Assembly (NCBI GenBank): GCA_964457415.1
Contig: CAYWFB010000001.1
Location: 1-64,000 of the forward strand
Direction of reading: 5' to 3'
Origin: Fimenecus sp964457415
Lineage (GTDB): Bacteria > Bacillota > Clostridia > Oscillospirales > Acutalibacteraceae
Length of the DNA stretch: 64,000 nucleotides
The notes below the pieces were generated by a model, which saw nothing but the letters and a program-made list of their open reading frames with translations, was not told the DNA's origin and made no database searches. Shown here piece after piece: positions 44,110 through 52,545 of the stretch; the first letter of the stretch is position 1; each line of letters begins with the position of its first letter. A program made the translations under genes and the position numbers.

Positions 44110-45573
44110 ATGGCTGAAAATAAAGGCGACATCCGTTATGTAGGTGTCAAAGAAACTCTGGCATACGGTATTGCAAACGCGGGTCAATGCTTCGGTTACA
44201 ATATTATTGCAGGCAGTTATCTCTCGCTTTTCTTTACAAAGGTATTCGGTGTTCCACCTGAAGCCGTTGCGGCAATGATGCTCTTTTTAGGACTTTGGGA
44301 CACAATCAACGACCCTCTTATGGGTTCAATTATCGACAGGACACGAACACGGTATGGCAAGCTTCGTCCATATCTTTTGATTGTTCCCATTCCCTTGGGA
44401 ATTGCTACAATTATGCTTTTTGCAGGTCCTGCCCTACTGGGCGATAAAACAGAGGACGTTGCAAAAATCATTTATATGTTTATCACCTATTTTATATGGG
44501 AGCTTTTCTATACCCTTGGCGATGTGCCGTTCTGGGGAATGAGCGCGGCAATAAGCCCCTCGCCCTCTGACAGAACGCGTGTTATTTCTTCTGCCCGCTT
44601 TATTTCAGGTCTCATCGGCGGACTTTCAACAACAATCCTCGTTGTTCTTATGGACTTGAGCAACAGCGGTGCAATCGGACTTTCGCTTTCACAAGTTTAT
44701 CTTATGATGGCAATAATTTCAGGCACATTTGGAATGGGGCTTTTCTCATTGGCAGGACTTTGTACAAAAGAAAGAGTTGTGCAGACTATTAAAGAGCCAA
44801 GTGTTCTTGACGGATTCAAGGCTCTTGTAAGAAACAAACCTCTGCTTTTAATTGTTATAGGTAATGTTCTTGGTGCAATTAGTGGTATCGGTGGATTTTT
44901 CCAGACATATTACTATTCCGAGGTTGTGCAGATGAACTCATTGACCTTGATTGTTTATCTGCCCGGCACAATTTTGGGGTTTGTTACATATCTGCTCATT
45001 CCAAAAATTAAGCAGAAATTTGACAACCGTCAGATTATCTTTTTGAACGGCTTTGCAAGACTTATTATGGGTACAATCGTATTCCTTGTAGGTTTCAAGT
45101 GCTTTACAAATCTTTGGGTTGTTGTGCCTCTTCTTATGGTGCAGAATCTTTTATTCAGCTTCTTCAACACAATTAATATGGTTATTCCAACTGAAATGAT
45201 TGGTGATACCATTGACTATATGGAATGGAAAACAGGTGAGCGAAACGAGGGCGTTTCATTCTCGGTGCTTACATTCGTAGGCAAGCTTACAGGCTCAATT
45301 TCGGGCACTATCGGCAACGCGCTTCTTCCGGTTATCGGTCTTTCATTCATGACAATGGGTACAGAAACCATTACTGTTAAGGCTTATGAATACACAGACA
45401 CTCTAATCTGGGGTATGTTCACATTGGCTCCCGCAATTTTAGGTCTTCTTCCGCTTATTCCTTACATCTGGTATGACCTTACGGGCGACAAGTTAAAGCA
45501 GGTTCGTGAAGAAATGGCAGAACGCCGTACTGCTCTTTCTGCCAAGGTTTCGGGAGGTGGCAACAATGAGTAA
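44110..45573 (+). CDS. GPH-family sugar/cation symporter (MFS)
   Basis: A 487-residue transporter with twelve predicted membrane segments, of the glycoside-pentoside-hexuronide family. Signatures are WDTINDPLMGSIIDRTRTRYGKLRPY (loop 2-3, from about residue 66) and EMIGDTIDYMEWKTGERNEG. It lies five bases after the mannosidase gene with GGAAGGAG before its ATG, so it likely brings in the mannosidase substrate. The end overlaps the next small gene. Confidence 0.9.
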   Translation: MAENKGDIRYVGVKETLAYGIANAGQCFGYNIIAGSYLSLFFTKVFGVPPEAVAAMMLFLGLWDTINDPLMGSIIDRTRTRYGKLRPYLLIVPIPLGIATIMLFAGPALLGDKTEDVAKIIYMFITYFIWELFYTLGDVPFWGMSAAISPSPSDRTRVISSARFISGLIGGLSTTILVVLMDLSNSGAIGLSLSQVYLMMAIISGTFGMGLFSLAGLCTKERVVQTIKEPSVLDGFKALVRNKPLLLIVIGNVLGAISGIGGFFQTYYYSEVVQMNSLTLIVYLPGTILGFVTYLLIPKIKQKFDNRQIIFLNGFARLIMGTIVFLVGFKCFTNLWVVVPLLMVQNLLFSFFNTINMVIPTEMIGDTIDYMEWKTGERNEGVSFSVLTFVGKLTGSISGTIGNALLPVIGLSFMTMGTETITVKAYEYTDTLIWGMFTLAPAILGLLPLIPYIWYDLTGDKLKQVREEMAERRTALSAKVSGGGNNE

Positions 45574-46183
45574 TAAATGTCCCAAATGTAATGAAAAATT
45601 ATCACCCTTCTATATGAAACAAACCTGCCCCAAGTGCAACACAAATCTTGTGTATTACGACCTTGATAAACGACTTGAGGCCGACCACGAAAAAGCAATT
45701 CGTGAGCAAGCGGCAGTTGACAGAGTATTAAACAATATCAAAACCTCTGCCTTCGGCGGTGCGGTACAGATTATTCGCTTTGTTTTGATGTTCTCACCTC
45801 TTTTATGGATGTGTTTGCCGATGTTCAAGGCAAATGATGGTGAATATATTACACTTATAAGCGTGATTATGGGAATAATCAATGGTGGTTTTGATTTTGG
45901 TAATCCGTCTTATTTATTCCCATTTATCACAATGGTGTGCATAATTCTTTTCTCATTGGCGGTGATTATTTCTTCGCTTTTCTCTGTTGGCAAAAAAGCA
46001 TTTATGAGAAACGCTCTTTTAAGCACACTTAATGCAATTGTTTTACTGATTTGTATGACACTTTCTGTAATAAATGGTGCTCATCTTAAAATCGGATTTG
46101 CAATAGTTGTATTTGTTTATTGTTGCGAGTTATATTCACATAAAATTGTTGACAAGATAATAAATCAATCTACAAATGAATAA
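45566..46183 (+). CDS. Zinc-ribbon membrane protein
   Basis: A 205-residue protein with an N-terminal zinc ribbon (C5, C8, C21, C24: CPKC and CPKC) and four hydrophobic segments between about residues 62 and 200. The start at 45566 follows GGGAGG and overlaps the transporter end by eight bases, so it belongs to the mannosidase operon. I do not recognise a family with known function. Confidence 0.75.
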   Translation: MSNKCPKCNEKLSPFYMKQTCPKCNTNLVYYDLDKRLEADHEKAIREQAAVDRVLNNIKTSAFGGAVQIIRFVLMFSPLLWMCLPMFKANDGEYITLISVIMGIINGGFDFGNPSYLFPFITMVCIILFSLAVIISSLFSVGKKAFMRNALLSTLNAIVLLICMTLSVINGAHLKIGFAIVVFVYCCELYSHKIVDKIINQSTNE

Positions 46184-46190
46184 AAGTGGA

Positions 46191-46231
46191 AAAAGCGGAA
46201 ATGTTTGAATTATCAAAGTATTTCCGCTTTT
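46191..46231 (+). terminator. Rho-independent terminator of the mannosidase operon
   Basis: AAAAGCGGAAAT/ATTTCCGCTTTT, perfect 12-base arms, seven bases after the stop. Confidence 0.85.
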
Positions 46232-46295
46232 CTATTGCAATTTTTCGATAATATGATAAAATATAGTCGCAAATTTTCAGACGAGGTAAAATATA

Positions 46296-47015
46296 ATGAT
46301 TCTTCATATTTTTGATAACGCAGAACAAATCGGTGCGGCAGTTGCAAATATGATTGCTGACCATGTAAACGAAAAGCCAAATTCGGTTTTGGGTTTTGCA
46401 ACGGGTGCTTCACCACTCACCACATACAATCATCTTGTTAAGGCTTATAACAACGGCAAGGTAAGCTTTAAAGACATTACAACCTTTAACCTTGACGAAT
46501 ACTGCGATTTGCCACAGAGTGATAAAAACAGCTATTACACATTTATGCACGAAAACCTTTTCAATCATATTGACGTTAAAGAAGAAAACATCAATTTCTT
46601 AAACGGCAACGCAGAGGATTCAGACGAAGAATGTCAGCATTATGACGATTTGATTACCGAAAAGAAGATTGATATTCAGCTTTTGGGTGTTGGCAGAAAC
46701 GGTCACATTGGCTTTAATGAGCCCTCAAACAAATTCACAAAGGGCACATTCAAGGTTCGTCTTACACAAAGCACAATCGACGCAAACTCAGTTTATTTTG
46801 ATGAGGACACAATGCCCCACTTTGCGCTTACAATGGGTACAGTTTCAATTATGAAATCAAAGACCATTGTCCTTATTGCAACGGGAAGAAGCAAGCAAGA
46901 CGCAATCTACGGCATGGTAAACGGTGACATCACACCCGCCTGCCCCGCATCAGTTCTTCAGCTTCACCCCGATGTGCATGTATTCCTCGACAAAGCCGCC
47001 GCAGGAAGATTATAA
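46296..47015 (+). CDS. nagB: Glucosamine-6-phosphate deaminase
   Basis: A 239-residue enzyme converting glucosamine-6-phosphate to fructose-6-phosphate and ammonia. Motifs: FATGASPLTTY, FNLDEYCDLP (catalytic Asp region), LLGVGRNGHIGFNEP and IATGRSKQDAI. ACGAGGTAAAA precedes the start. It fits the neighbouring glycan catabolism genes (mannosidase, arabinofuranosidase). A strong terminator follows. Confidence 0.95.
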   Translation: MILHIFDNAEQIGAAVANMIADHVNEKPNSVLGFATGASPLTTYNHLVKAYNNGKVSFKDITTFNLDEYCDLPQSDKNSYYTFMHENLFNHIDVKEENINFLNGNAEDSDEECQHYDDLITEKKIDIQLLGVGRNGHIGFNEPSNKFTKGTFKVRLTQSTIDANSVYFDEDTMPHFALTMGTVSIMKSKTIVLIATGRSKQDAIYGMVNGDITPACPASVLQLHPDVHVFLDKAAAGRL

Positions 47016-47033
47016 TTAAAAATTCACAAAAGC

Positions 47034-47069
47034 AAAGCCTTGGGAATTCTGCACAAGTCCCAAGGCTTT
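47034..47069. terminator. Bidirectional terminator after nagB
   Basis: AAAGCCTTGGGA/TCCCAAGGCTTT with T-rich DNA after it; also lies just after the stop of the broken GH43 fragment on the minus strand. Confidence 0.85.
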
Positions 47070-47082
47070 TTTACGTTTTATA

Positions 47083-47472
47083 TTATTTTTTAACTCCCCA
47101 AATACACTCATTATTGTTGCCCATGGCAGAAAAAACAAGCTTTTCTGTTTTATCTGTTTCGTCTTTTTGTATACAGAACACGCCCTCATAGGTTACGCCG
47201 TCTATTACAAAGGTGGCATAAGCCGTGCCATCTGTAACACTCCAAGTGCCACTTACATCTTTTGACGAAACGGCGGTGTTATCCTTTACACTTTCGTATT
47301 TTTTAAGTCCTGTAATTGTGCCATCGGCATTGAAAGTTATACTTTGGATTGGTGCAATAAGTCGGTCAACATAAACCCAACTTGATGCTCCGTTTGTAAT
47401 ATTACCGTGAGCAACAAACTCATATTCACCACAGATTTCATAAGTGCCCTTTGTGTATGTTTTCGACTCCTG
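47083..47472 (-). pseudogene. C-terminal fragment of a GH43 arabinanase-like gene
   Basis: An open frame of about 130 codons without a start. It reads KTYTKGTYEICGEYEF, then SITFNADGTITGLKKYE and TWSVTDGTAYATFVIDG, ending in NNNECIWGVK. This matches the small beta domain at the C-terminus of family 43 endo-arabinanases. The catalytic part is absent; the frame is closed by a stop within the tRNA-3'-like repeat at 47462-47484, so the gene was cut at or near that repeat when the accessory cassettes arrived. Confidence 0.7.
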
Positions 47473-47484
47473 TCACGACCACCA
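47462..47484 (+). repeat. tRNA-3'-end-like direct repeat, copy 1
   Basis: TTCGACTCCTGTCACGACC then ACCA. It reads as a tRNA T-loop, T-stem 3' strand, acceptor 3' strand, discriminator A and CCA. No D-arm or anticodon arm precedes it. Direct repeats at 48407 and 52496. Confidence 0.65.
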
Positions 47485-47506
47485 CTTGAGTATAAAGTAA
47501 TTGATA

Positions 47507-47542
47507 CAAAAAGAATTTCCATTAAATTGGAACTTCTTTTTG
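47507..47542 (+). terminator. Hairpin terminator after repeat copy 1
   Basis: AAAAGAA..TTCCA/TTGGAA..TTCTTTTTG with T-rich tail, 23 bases past the repeat. Confidence 0.65.
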
Positions 47543-47556
47543 TTTTACTATAACAC

Positions 47557-47605
47557 TTGACAAATCAAAAATTTCCCTCTACAATAATTTTCAGAACATT
47601 TGTTC
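47557..47605 (+). promoter_or_regulatory. SOS-controlled promoter of the barnase-like gene
   Basis: TTGACA (47557-47562), 17-base spacer, TACAAT (47580-47585). A perfect LexA-type box GAACATTTGTTC lies at 47594-47605, eight bases past the -10, inside the larger palindrome CAGAAC/GTTCTG. Same box and same placement as in the promoter at 7203-7265. Confidence 0.75.
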
Positions 47606-47628
47606 TGCTACTTGAATGGAGGAATTTA

Positions 47629-48093
47629 ATGAATATAAATGAATGGAAAATTGTAGAGCCACCATTACATGAGAACTGTCGTTGTAAAATCGAACCAATG
47701 GAAGCCATTTTTGTAGGCGGAGCAACAAAAAATGGTGAAGCCGGTGCTGACTTTTGGTTGAAACATTTCAATAAATTACCGGATTATTATGTGACAGAAA
47801 GTGAAGCTGTTTCTATGGGGTGGAGAAGAGGTAAATCACCTGTGAAATATTTGCCAGGAAAAATGCTAACAATGGGAATATATAATAATTCTAATGAACA
47901 CTTACCACAAGCAGAAGGTCGTATATGGTACGAAGCGGATATAAATTATTATGAAGGCAAAAGAAATAAGCATAGGATTCTGTGGTCAAATGATGGATTA
48001 ATATTTGTAACATACGACCATTATGCGACTTTTTATGAAATTATAGGAGAAAATTATGGAGAAGAAAAAAATCATTACTTTAGACTTAACTGA
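47629..48093 (+). CDS. Barnase-family ribonuclease toxin domain protein
   Basis: A 154-residue protein. Residues 41-140 match barnase closely: LPDYYVTESEA, GRIWYEADINYY, KRNKHRILWS and TYDHYATF. Catalytic equivalents of barnase Glu73, Arg87 and His102 are E102, R116 and H131. The N-terminal 40 residues (PPLHENCRCK) resemble the tail of a MuF-type or polymorphic-toxin linker rather than a signal peptide. So this looks like a detached toxin tip with its own start, strong GGAGG site and SOS promoter. No export signal is seen. The barstar gene overlaps its end by 38 bases. Confidence 0.88.
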   Translation: MNINEWKIVEPPLHENCRCKIEPMEAIFVGGATKNGEAGADFWLKHFNKLPDYYVTESEAVSMGWRRGKSPVKYLPGKMLTMGIYNNSNEHLPQAEGRIWYEADINYYEGKRNKHRILWSNDGLIFVTYDHYATFYEIIGENYGEEKNHYFRLN

Positions 48094-48349
48094 TTGCAAA
48101 TATTTAGGTGAAATACACGAGAGAATACAAGTTGCCTTTGATTTTCCAGAATGGTATGGAGCAAATTGGGATGCATTTTGGGATTTGTTGCGAAGCGAAT
48201 GTGATGCAGATAAATTGGAAATAATAGGAATTGATACGTTGTCTGAAAAATTTGATGAACACATTAAAATGATGATAATTATGCTTGATAAGTTTAAAGA
48301 TAATTGCATAAAGTATAATGATTATTTCGATTATGAAATTATCAATTAA
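48056..48349 (+). CDS. Barstar-family immunity protein
   Basis: A 97-residue barstar homologue: KKIITLDLTDCKYLGEIHER, then FPEWYGANWDAFWDLL with D39 at the position of the barstar Asp that plugs the barnase active site. It would bind and block the adjacent RNase in the cytoplasm. The start lies within the toxin gene end after AGGAG, so toxin and immunity are co-translated and share the SOS promoter. No separate promoter for the immunity gene was found. Confidence 0.9.
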   Translation: MEKKKIITLDLTDCKYLGEIHERIQVAFDFPEWYGANWDAFWDLLRSECDADKLEIIGIDTLSEKFDEHIKMMIIMLDKFKDNCIKYNDYFDYEIIN

Positions 48350-48362
48350 TTTGAGGAATTTT

Positions 48363-48401
48363 ATGAACGAAAAGAAAATAATTACTTTAGACTTCACTTA
48401 A
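48363..48401 (+). pseudogene. Start of a second barstar gene, cut after 12 codons
   Basis: ATG opens a frame MNEKKIITLDFT followed by TAA. It has a ribosome site (TTGAGGAA) and matches the first residues of the barstar gene just upstream in both protein and DNA. The match ends six bases before repeat copy 2, so the rest was lost at this junction. Confidence 0.7.
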
Positions 48402-48406
48402 AATAG

Positions 48407-48429
48407 TTCAGCTACTGTCACGACCACCG
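48407..48429 (+). repeat. tRNA-3'-end-like direct repeat, copy 2 (degenerate)
   Basis: TTCAGCTACTGTCACGACC then ACCG; matches copy 1 at 19 of 23 positions, with the last 15 bases almost unchanged. Confidence 0.6.
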
Positions 48430-48433
48430 CCGA

Positions 48434-48461
48434 AAGCTCTGCAAAATAATTTTCAGGGCTT
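48434..48461 (+). terminator. Hairpin terminator after repeat copy 2
   Basis: AAGCTCTG/CAGGGCTT followed by TATTTTATTG; five bases past the repeat, closing the barnase cassette. Confidence 0.6.
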
Positions 48462-48515
48462 ATTTTATTGTTTATAGCATAGAAATTTTTACTATAATAT
48501 TATCACTTTTATATT

Positions 48516-48597
48516 TTCCCTTATTTTGAGTACAATATTAAGGGAATAATTGCTTAAAAGGTTGACTTTCCCCTTATATTGCGTTAGAATATAAGGG
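48516..48597 (+). promoter_or_regulatory. Fic gene promoter with two palindromic operators
   Basis: TTGACT (48562-48567), 17 bases, TAGAAT (48585-48590). One palindrome CCCTTATATT/AATATAAGGG (48571-48597) spans the -10; a second TTCCCTTA/TAAGGGAA (48516-48546) lies upstream with centres 53 bases apart, about five helical turns. The winged helix at the Fic C-terminus is a candidate binder. Confidence 0.6.
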
Positions 48598-48618
48598 AAT
48601 AAGTAAGGAGGTAAGGGA

Positions 48619-49665
48619 ATGAGAACTTTTAACTACTCCAAAATTAAAGAGCAAAAATGGGATTCTGACATTCTCGGCTTGATTGCTGCTATTTATAAAG
48701 AGGCAGGAAAGCAGGAATTGTATCTCAAGCAAAAGCCCGAAAAACTTGAAAAGCTTGTTGAGATTGCAAAGGTGCAAAGTACAGAGGCTTCTAACGCCAT
48801 TGAAGGTATCGTTACAACAAGCACTCGTGTTAGGCAGTTAGTTGAAGAAAAGACTACTCCCAGAACTCGTGACGAGCAAGAAATCGCAGGTTATCGTGAT
48901 GTATTGAATATAATTCATGAAAGTTTTGATGCAATTCCGTTGACTCAGAATTATATACTTCAGCTTCACAAAATGTTATACAGCCATATGAACAACCCAA
49001 TGGCAGGTAAAACCAAGAGTGTGCAGAATTATATAAGTTCCACATATCCTGATGGTCATACTGAAACGCTATTCACTCCACTTTCACCTTTTGAAACACC
49101 TGAAGCACTTGATAAAATTTGTGAGGAGTTCAACAGAGTTATCGGCAATATGGAAGTTGAGCCATTGATTGCAATTCCGATTTTCATTCACGACTTCCTT
49201 TGCATCCATCCATTTAACGATGGCAATGGTAGAATGAGTCGTCTGCTTACCACATTACTCCTTTACAGAAGTGGTTTTCATGTTGGTAAGTATATTTCAC
49301 TTGAAGCTAAAATAGCAAAAAATAAAGACCTTTACTATGATGCACTCAGCAAGGCACAAATTGGTTGGCACGAAGGGAATGAAGATAATGTTCCTTTCAT
49401 CAAATACCTTCTTGGCACAATTCTTGCAGCATACAAGGATTTTGAAGAACGATTTAAGTTGATTGAGGAAAAACTGCCTGCAATTGAAATTGTGAGAAAA
49501 GCAACTCAGATTAAAATCGGGCGTTTTACCAAGCAGGATATTCGCGAACTCTGTCCTTCACTCAGTATAAGCACTCTCGAAGGTGCATTACGCAAAATGG
49601 TTGAATCCGGCGAATTAAAGCGTGAAGGTAATGGTAAAAATACCTACTATTATCGATTGAGATAA
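48619..49665 (+). CDS. Fic-domain protein with C-terminal winged helix
   Basis: A 348-residue Fic protein, expected to transfer AMP (or another nucleotide group) to a protein target. The catalytic motif is HPFNDGNGRMSR from H197. The inhibitory motif S58-x3-E62-G (SNAIEGI) lies before the core, as in self-inhibited class II enzymes. Residues after about 290 form a winged helix (FTKQDIRELCPSLSISTLEG). The start follows GGAGGTAAG. Two palindromes in its promoter suggest autoregulation. Related proteins are common on accessory islands. Confidence 0.9.
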   Translation: MRTFNYSKIKEQKWDSDILGLIAAIYKEAGKQELYLKQKPEKLEKLVEIAKVQSTEASNAIEGIVTTSTRVRQLVEEKTTPRTRDEQEIAGYRDVLNIIHESFDAIPLTQNYILQLHKMLYSHMNNPMAGKTKSVQNYISSTYPDGHTETLFTPLSPFETPEALDKICEEFNRVIGNMEVEPLIAIPIFIHDFLCIHPFNDGNGRMSRLLTTLLLYRSGFHVGKYISLEAKIAKNKDLYYDALSKAQIGWHEGNEDNVPFIKYLLGTILAAYKDFEERFKLIEEKLPAIEIVRKATQIKIGRFTKQDIRELCPSLSISTLEGALRKMVESGELKREGNGKNTYYYRLR

Positions 49666-49770
49666 AAATCTCCACCCTGACAAATTTGCAACAGTTTTCG
49701 CTATTGTTTTTTGTTTTGTGAGTGGTATAATTTATTTATATTCAAGTACTATTATGAAAGAAGTGGAAAT

Positions 49771-51315
49771 ATGGTAAAAAACTATGATGCAGTTGTTATC
49801 GGTGCAGGTAATGGCGGACTTGTGGCATCAGCACGACTTGCCAAAGAGGGAAAAAAGACGTTACTTATTGAACGTCACAATTTACCCGGTGGTTTTGCCA
49901 CAAGCTTTGTGAGAGGTAGATTTGAATTTGAAGCATCTCTTCACGAACTCTGTGGCATAGGCTCAATTACGGAAAAATCACCACTGCTTAAAATCTTTCA
50001 GGAGGTTGGTGCAGCAGATAAAATGGAATGGGTTGCACTTGATGAAGCATTCAGGTTGCTCACATTGGATGAAAACGATAAGTGCGACTATTCAATGCCT
50101 TTGGGTAAAGAGGCTTTTATTGCTAAACTCGAAGAATATGACCCCGGCTCTGCTCCTGTAGTTACAAAGATTTTTGACCTTATTGAAAGTATTGAAAAAA
50201 CCTTGGTTTTCGTAAGCAATATTGAAGATTTCAAACCATCAATGATAAAAGAAATTTTTTCTGAGCATACAGATTTTCTTAAAATAGCAAACTATTCTGT
50301 TGATGAGGTACTGAAATCATTCGGAGCAAGTCAGAAAACAAAGGATATACTTAACGGATATTGGTGTTATCTTGGTCAACCTACTGATGAACTTAATGTT
50401 ATTCACTATTTCACAATGCTTCATTCATACATTATTGATGGTGCTGTTATTCCTAAGGGCAGAAGTCACCAGATAAGCACTGCTTTGCTTGAGGCATTTA
50501 CCGAAAATGGTGGTGAGGCCTGGTTTAACACAAGCGTTAAGAAAATAAACGTTGAAAATGGCGTGGCAACAGGTGTTGTACTTGATGACGGTACACAAAT
50601 AAACGCTAAAGCAGTTATCTGCAACGCTTCACCATATAATGCTTACACAAAACTTATAGATGAAAGTGCTATTCCTGAGAAACTTAAAAAAGAAGTCAAT
50701 GCTAAAACATTGGGGGCAAAAGGTTTTGTAGTATTTTTAGGACTTAACCGTTCTGTAGATGAGTTAGGACTGAACAACCACACATATTTCATTTATCCGA
50801 CTAACGACAACAGAAAGTGCTATGAACTCAGCAAACGCATTGAAACAAATGATGTTCAAGCAACAGTTTGTCTTAACAGAGCATTTGACGATTGTTCCCC
50901 TGAGGGTACAAGCATCCTTTATATGACTTCTATTTTTGCAGGAGATGAATGGAGCAAGGTTTCTGTTAAGGATTACCATAAAACAAAGCATGCCTTTGCA
51001 GAAAAAATGATAGATAACTTTGAAAAAGCAACAGGTGTTAAAATTAAGGATTATATTGAAGAAATTGAAATTGCGACTCCTATGACTTATGCCCGTTATA
51101 CAGATGCTCCTGCAGGAACTATTTACGGATACGAAGCAAGCAAGGAAGACGGTATCGTTAAAAGAATTGTTTTTGATTTGATAGATAAAGGCATACCGGG
51201 GCTTTACTTTGCAGGTGGCTATACTACAAGGCATATGGGTTATTCACCAAGCTATACAACCGGTGATATGGCAGCAAAGGCTGCAATACTCGCTATGGAA
51301 AAGGAGGTAAAGTAA
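49771..51315 (+). CDS. CrtI/phytoene-desaturase-like FAD oxidoreductase
   Basis: A 514-residue flavoprotein with the N-terminal FAD site VVIGAGNGGLVASARLA and ERHNLPGGFATSF, and the C-terminal FAD-closing stretch GIPGLYFAGGYTTRHMGYSP. It resembles carotenoid desaturases/isomerases and retinol saturase-type enzymes, but no other carotenoid gene is near. The next gene, one base later, encodes a ferredoxin reductase fused to a ferredoxin, so electrons from NAD(P)H probably feed a reduction or saturation reaction. Substrate unknown. Confidence 0.85.
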   Translation: MVKNYDAVVIGAGNGGLVASARLAKEGKKTLLIERHNLPGGFATSFVRGRFEFEASLHELCGIGSITEKSPLLKIFQEVGAADKMEWVALDEAFRLLTLDENDKCDYSMPLGKEAFIAKLEEYDPGSAPVVTKIFDLIESIEKTLVFVSNIEDFKPSMIKEIFSEHTDFLKIANYSVDEVLKSFGASQKTKDILNGYWCYLGQPTDELNVIHYFTMLHSYIIDGAVIPKGRSHQISTALLEAFTENGGEAWFNTSVKKINVENGVATGVVLDDGTQINAKAVICNASPYNAYTKLIDESAIPEKLKKEVNAKTLGAKGFVVFLGLNRSVDELGLNNHTYFIYPTNDNRKCYELSKRIETNDVQATVCLNRAFDDCSPEGTSILYMTSIFAGDEWSKVSVKDYHKTKHAFAEKMIDNFEKATGVKIKDYIEEIEIATPMTYARYTDAPAGTIYGYEASKEDGIVKRIVFDLIDKGIPGLYFAGGYTTRHMGYSPSYTTGDMAAKAAILAMEKEVK

Positions 51316-52479
51316 ATGAGCAAGAAATTTTCTGTAAACGGCACTTTCAAGGATAGTATAAATACTATAAAGTTTTTAACCGAGAGAAATCAGTTTATAA
51401 ACAGTGCCGATGCGACTTTACCAACCCGTACTGATGATTTTGGTGTAAACAAGGTTGCTAAAAGTATTCACCCTAAAGAGCAAAAACTTGTAATCAGCAG
51501 AATTGAAGAACATGGAAATATTGCAAAAAGTTATTATTTCAAAAGCGAAACAGCACTTGCATATTTCAAAGCAGGTCAATATCTTACCTTTAAGCTTGAA
51601 ATAGGTAATTCAGTTGTTACTCGTTCATATTCAATTGCTTCATCCCCCGCAAGTGCATTAAATGGTGAATATCAGATTACTGTTAAACGCATCAGTGATG
51701 GTTTTGTTTCCGATTACATTCTTGATAACTGGAGTGTGGGAGATGAAGTTACTGCTTATGCACCAGAAGGAAATATGACATATTGCCCATTAAGAGATGC
51801 TGAAAACATAGTTGCCATCGCAGGTGGTAGTGGTATTACTCCTTTCCTTTCACTTGCAAGAGCAATCGACCAAGGCGATGAGAATTGTACTCTTACTTTA
51901 CTTTATGGTTGCAGAACATCGGACGAAATTCTTTTCAAATCAGAGCTTGATTCACTTTCTGAGAAAAACGAGAAAATCAATGTGATTTATGTGTTGAGTG
52001 ACGGTGATGAAGATGGCTATGAAAAAGGCTTTGTTGGTGCAGATATTATAAAGAAATATGCTCCTGAAGGAAATTACAGTATTTTTGTTTGTGGACCAGG
52101 TGGTTTATATGAATTCCTTGAAACAGAGCTTCCAAAACTTGAAAAAGAAAGAAAATATATACGCTTTGAAGTTTTTTCTTCAGGTAAAAAGAAAGAAGAA
52201 CCAAAAGAATTCAGCATCACGGTAATTAACCGTGGAAATGAGTCAGTAATTAAAGCAAGTAGTAATGAAACTGTTCTTTGTGCATTTGAACGTGCAGGTA
52301 TAGAAGTTCCTGCAAGATGTCACACAGGTGAATGTGGTTTTTGCAGAAGTAAGCTTGTAAACGGTAAGGTTTATATACCTGAGGGCGAAGATAAGCGCCG
52401 TATAGCAGATATGCAATTTAATTTTATACATCCTTGCTGTTGCTACCCCGAAAGCGACCTTGTTGTAAGGATTAATTAG
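51316..52479 (+). CDS. Ferredoxin-NAD(P)H reductase fused to a 2Fe-2S ferredoxin
   Basis: A 387-residue protein: FAD domain (RSYSIASSP, near residue 95), NAD(P) domain (IAGGSGITPFLSLARA) and a plant-type 2Fe-2S ferredoxin domain with C335, C340 and C343 (CHTGECGFC) and a final ligand among C374-C376 (HPCCCYP). It follows the CrtI-like gene directly and is probably its electron donor. The first 60 residues are an extra helical segment. Confidence 0.9.
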   Translation: MSKKFSVNGTFKDSINTIKFLTERNQFINSADATLPTRTDDFGVNKVAKSIHPKEQKLVISRIEEHGNIAKSYYFKSETALAYFKAGQYLTFKLEIGNSVVTRSYSIASSPASALNGEYQITVKRISDGFVSDYILDNWSVGDEVTAYAPEGNMTYCPLRDAENIVAIAGGSGITPFLSLARAIDQGDENCTLTLLYGCRTSDEILFKSELDSLSEKNEKINVIYVLSDGDEDGYEKGFVGADIIKKYAPEGNYSIFVCGPGGLYEFLETELPKLEKERKYIRFEVFSSGKKKEEPKEFSITVINRGNESVIKASSNETVLCAFERAGIEVPARCHTGECGFCRSKLVNGKVYIPEGEDKRRIADMQFNFIHPCCCYPESDLVVRIN

Positions 52480-52495
52480 TGAATTGAATCTATAT

Positions 52496-52518
52496 TTCGA
52501 CTCCTGTCACGACCACAA
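52496..52518 (+). repeat. tRNA-3'-end-like direct repeat, copy 3
   Basis: TTCGACTCCTGTCACGACC then ACAA; 22 of 23 positions match copy 1. The following bases GGTATTGATACACGAGAAAT resemble those after copy 1, so the homology runs past the tRNA-like part. Confidence 0.65.
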
Positions 52519-52545
52519 CCTCAGCACCTCGGTATTGATACACGA

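Noticed and set aside
47462..52518. Intact tRNA gene at any of the three repeats
   Set aside because: Only the T-arm and acceptor 3' strand with CCA-like end are present; no D-arm, anticodon arm or matching 5' acceptor strand lies upstream.
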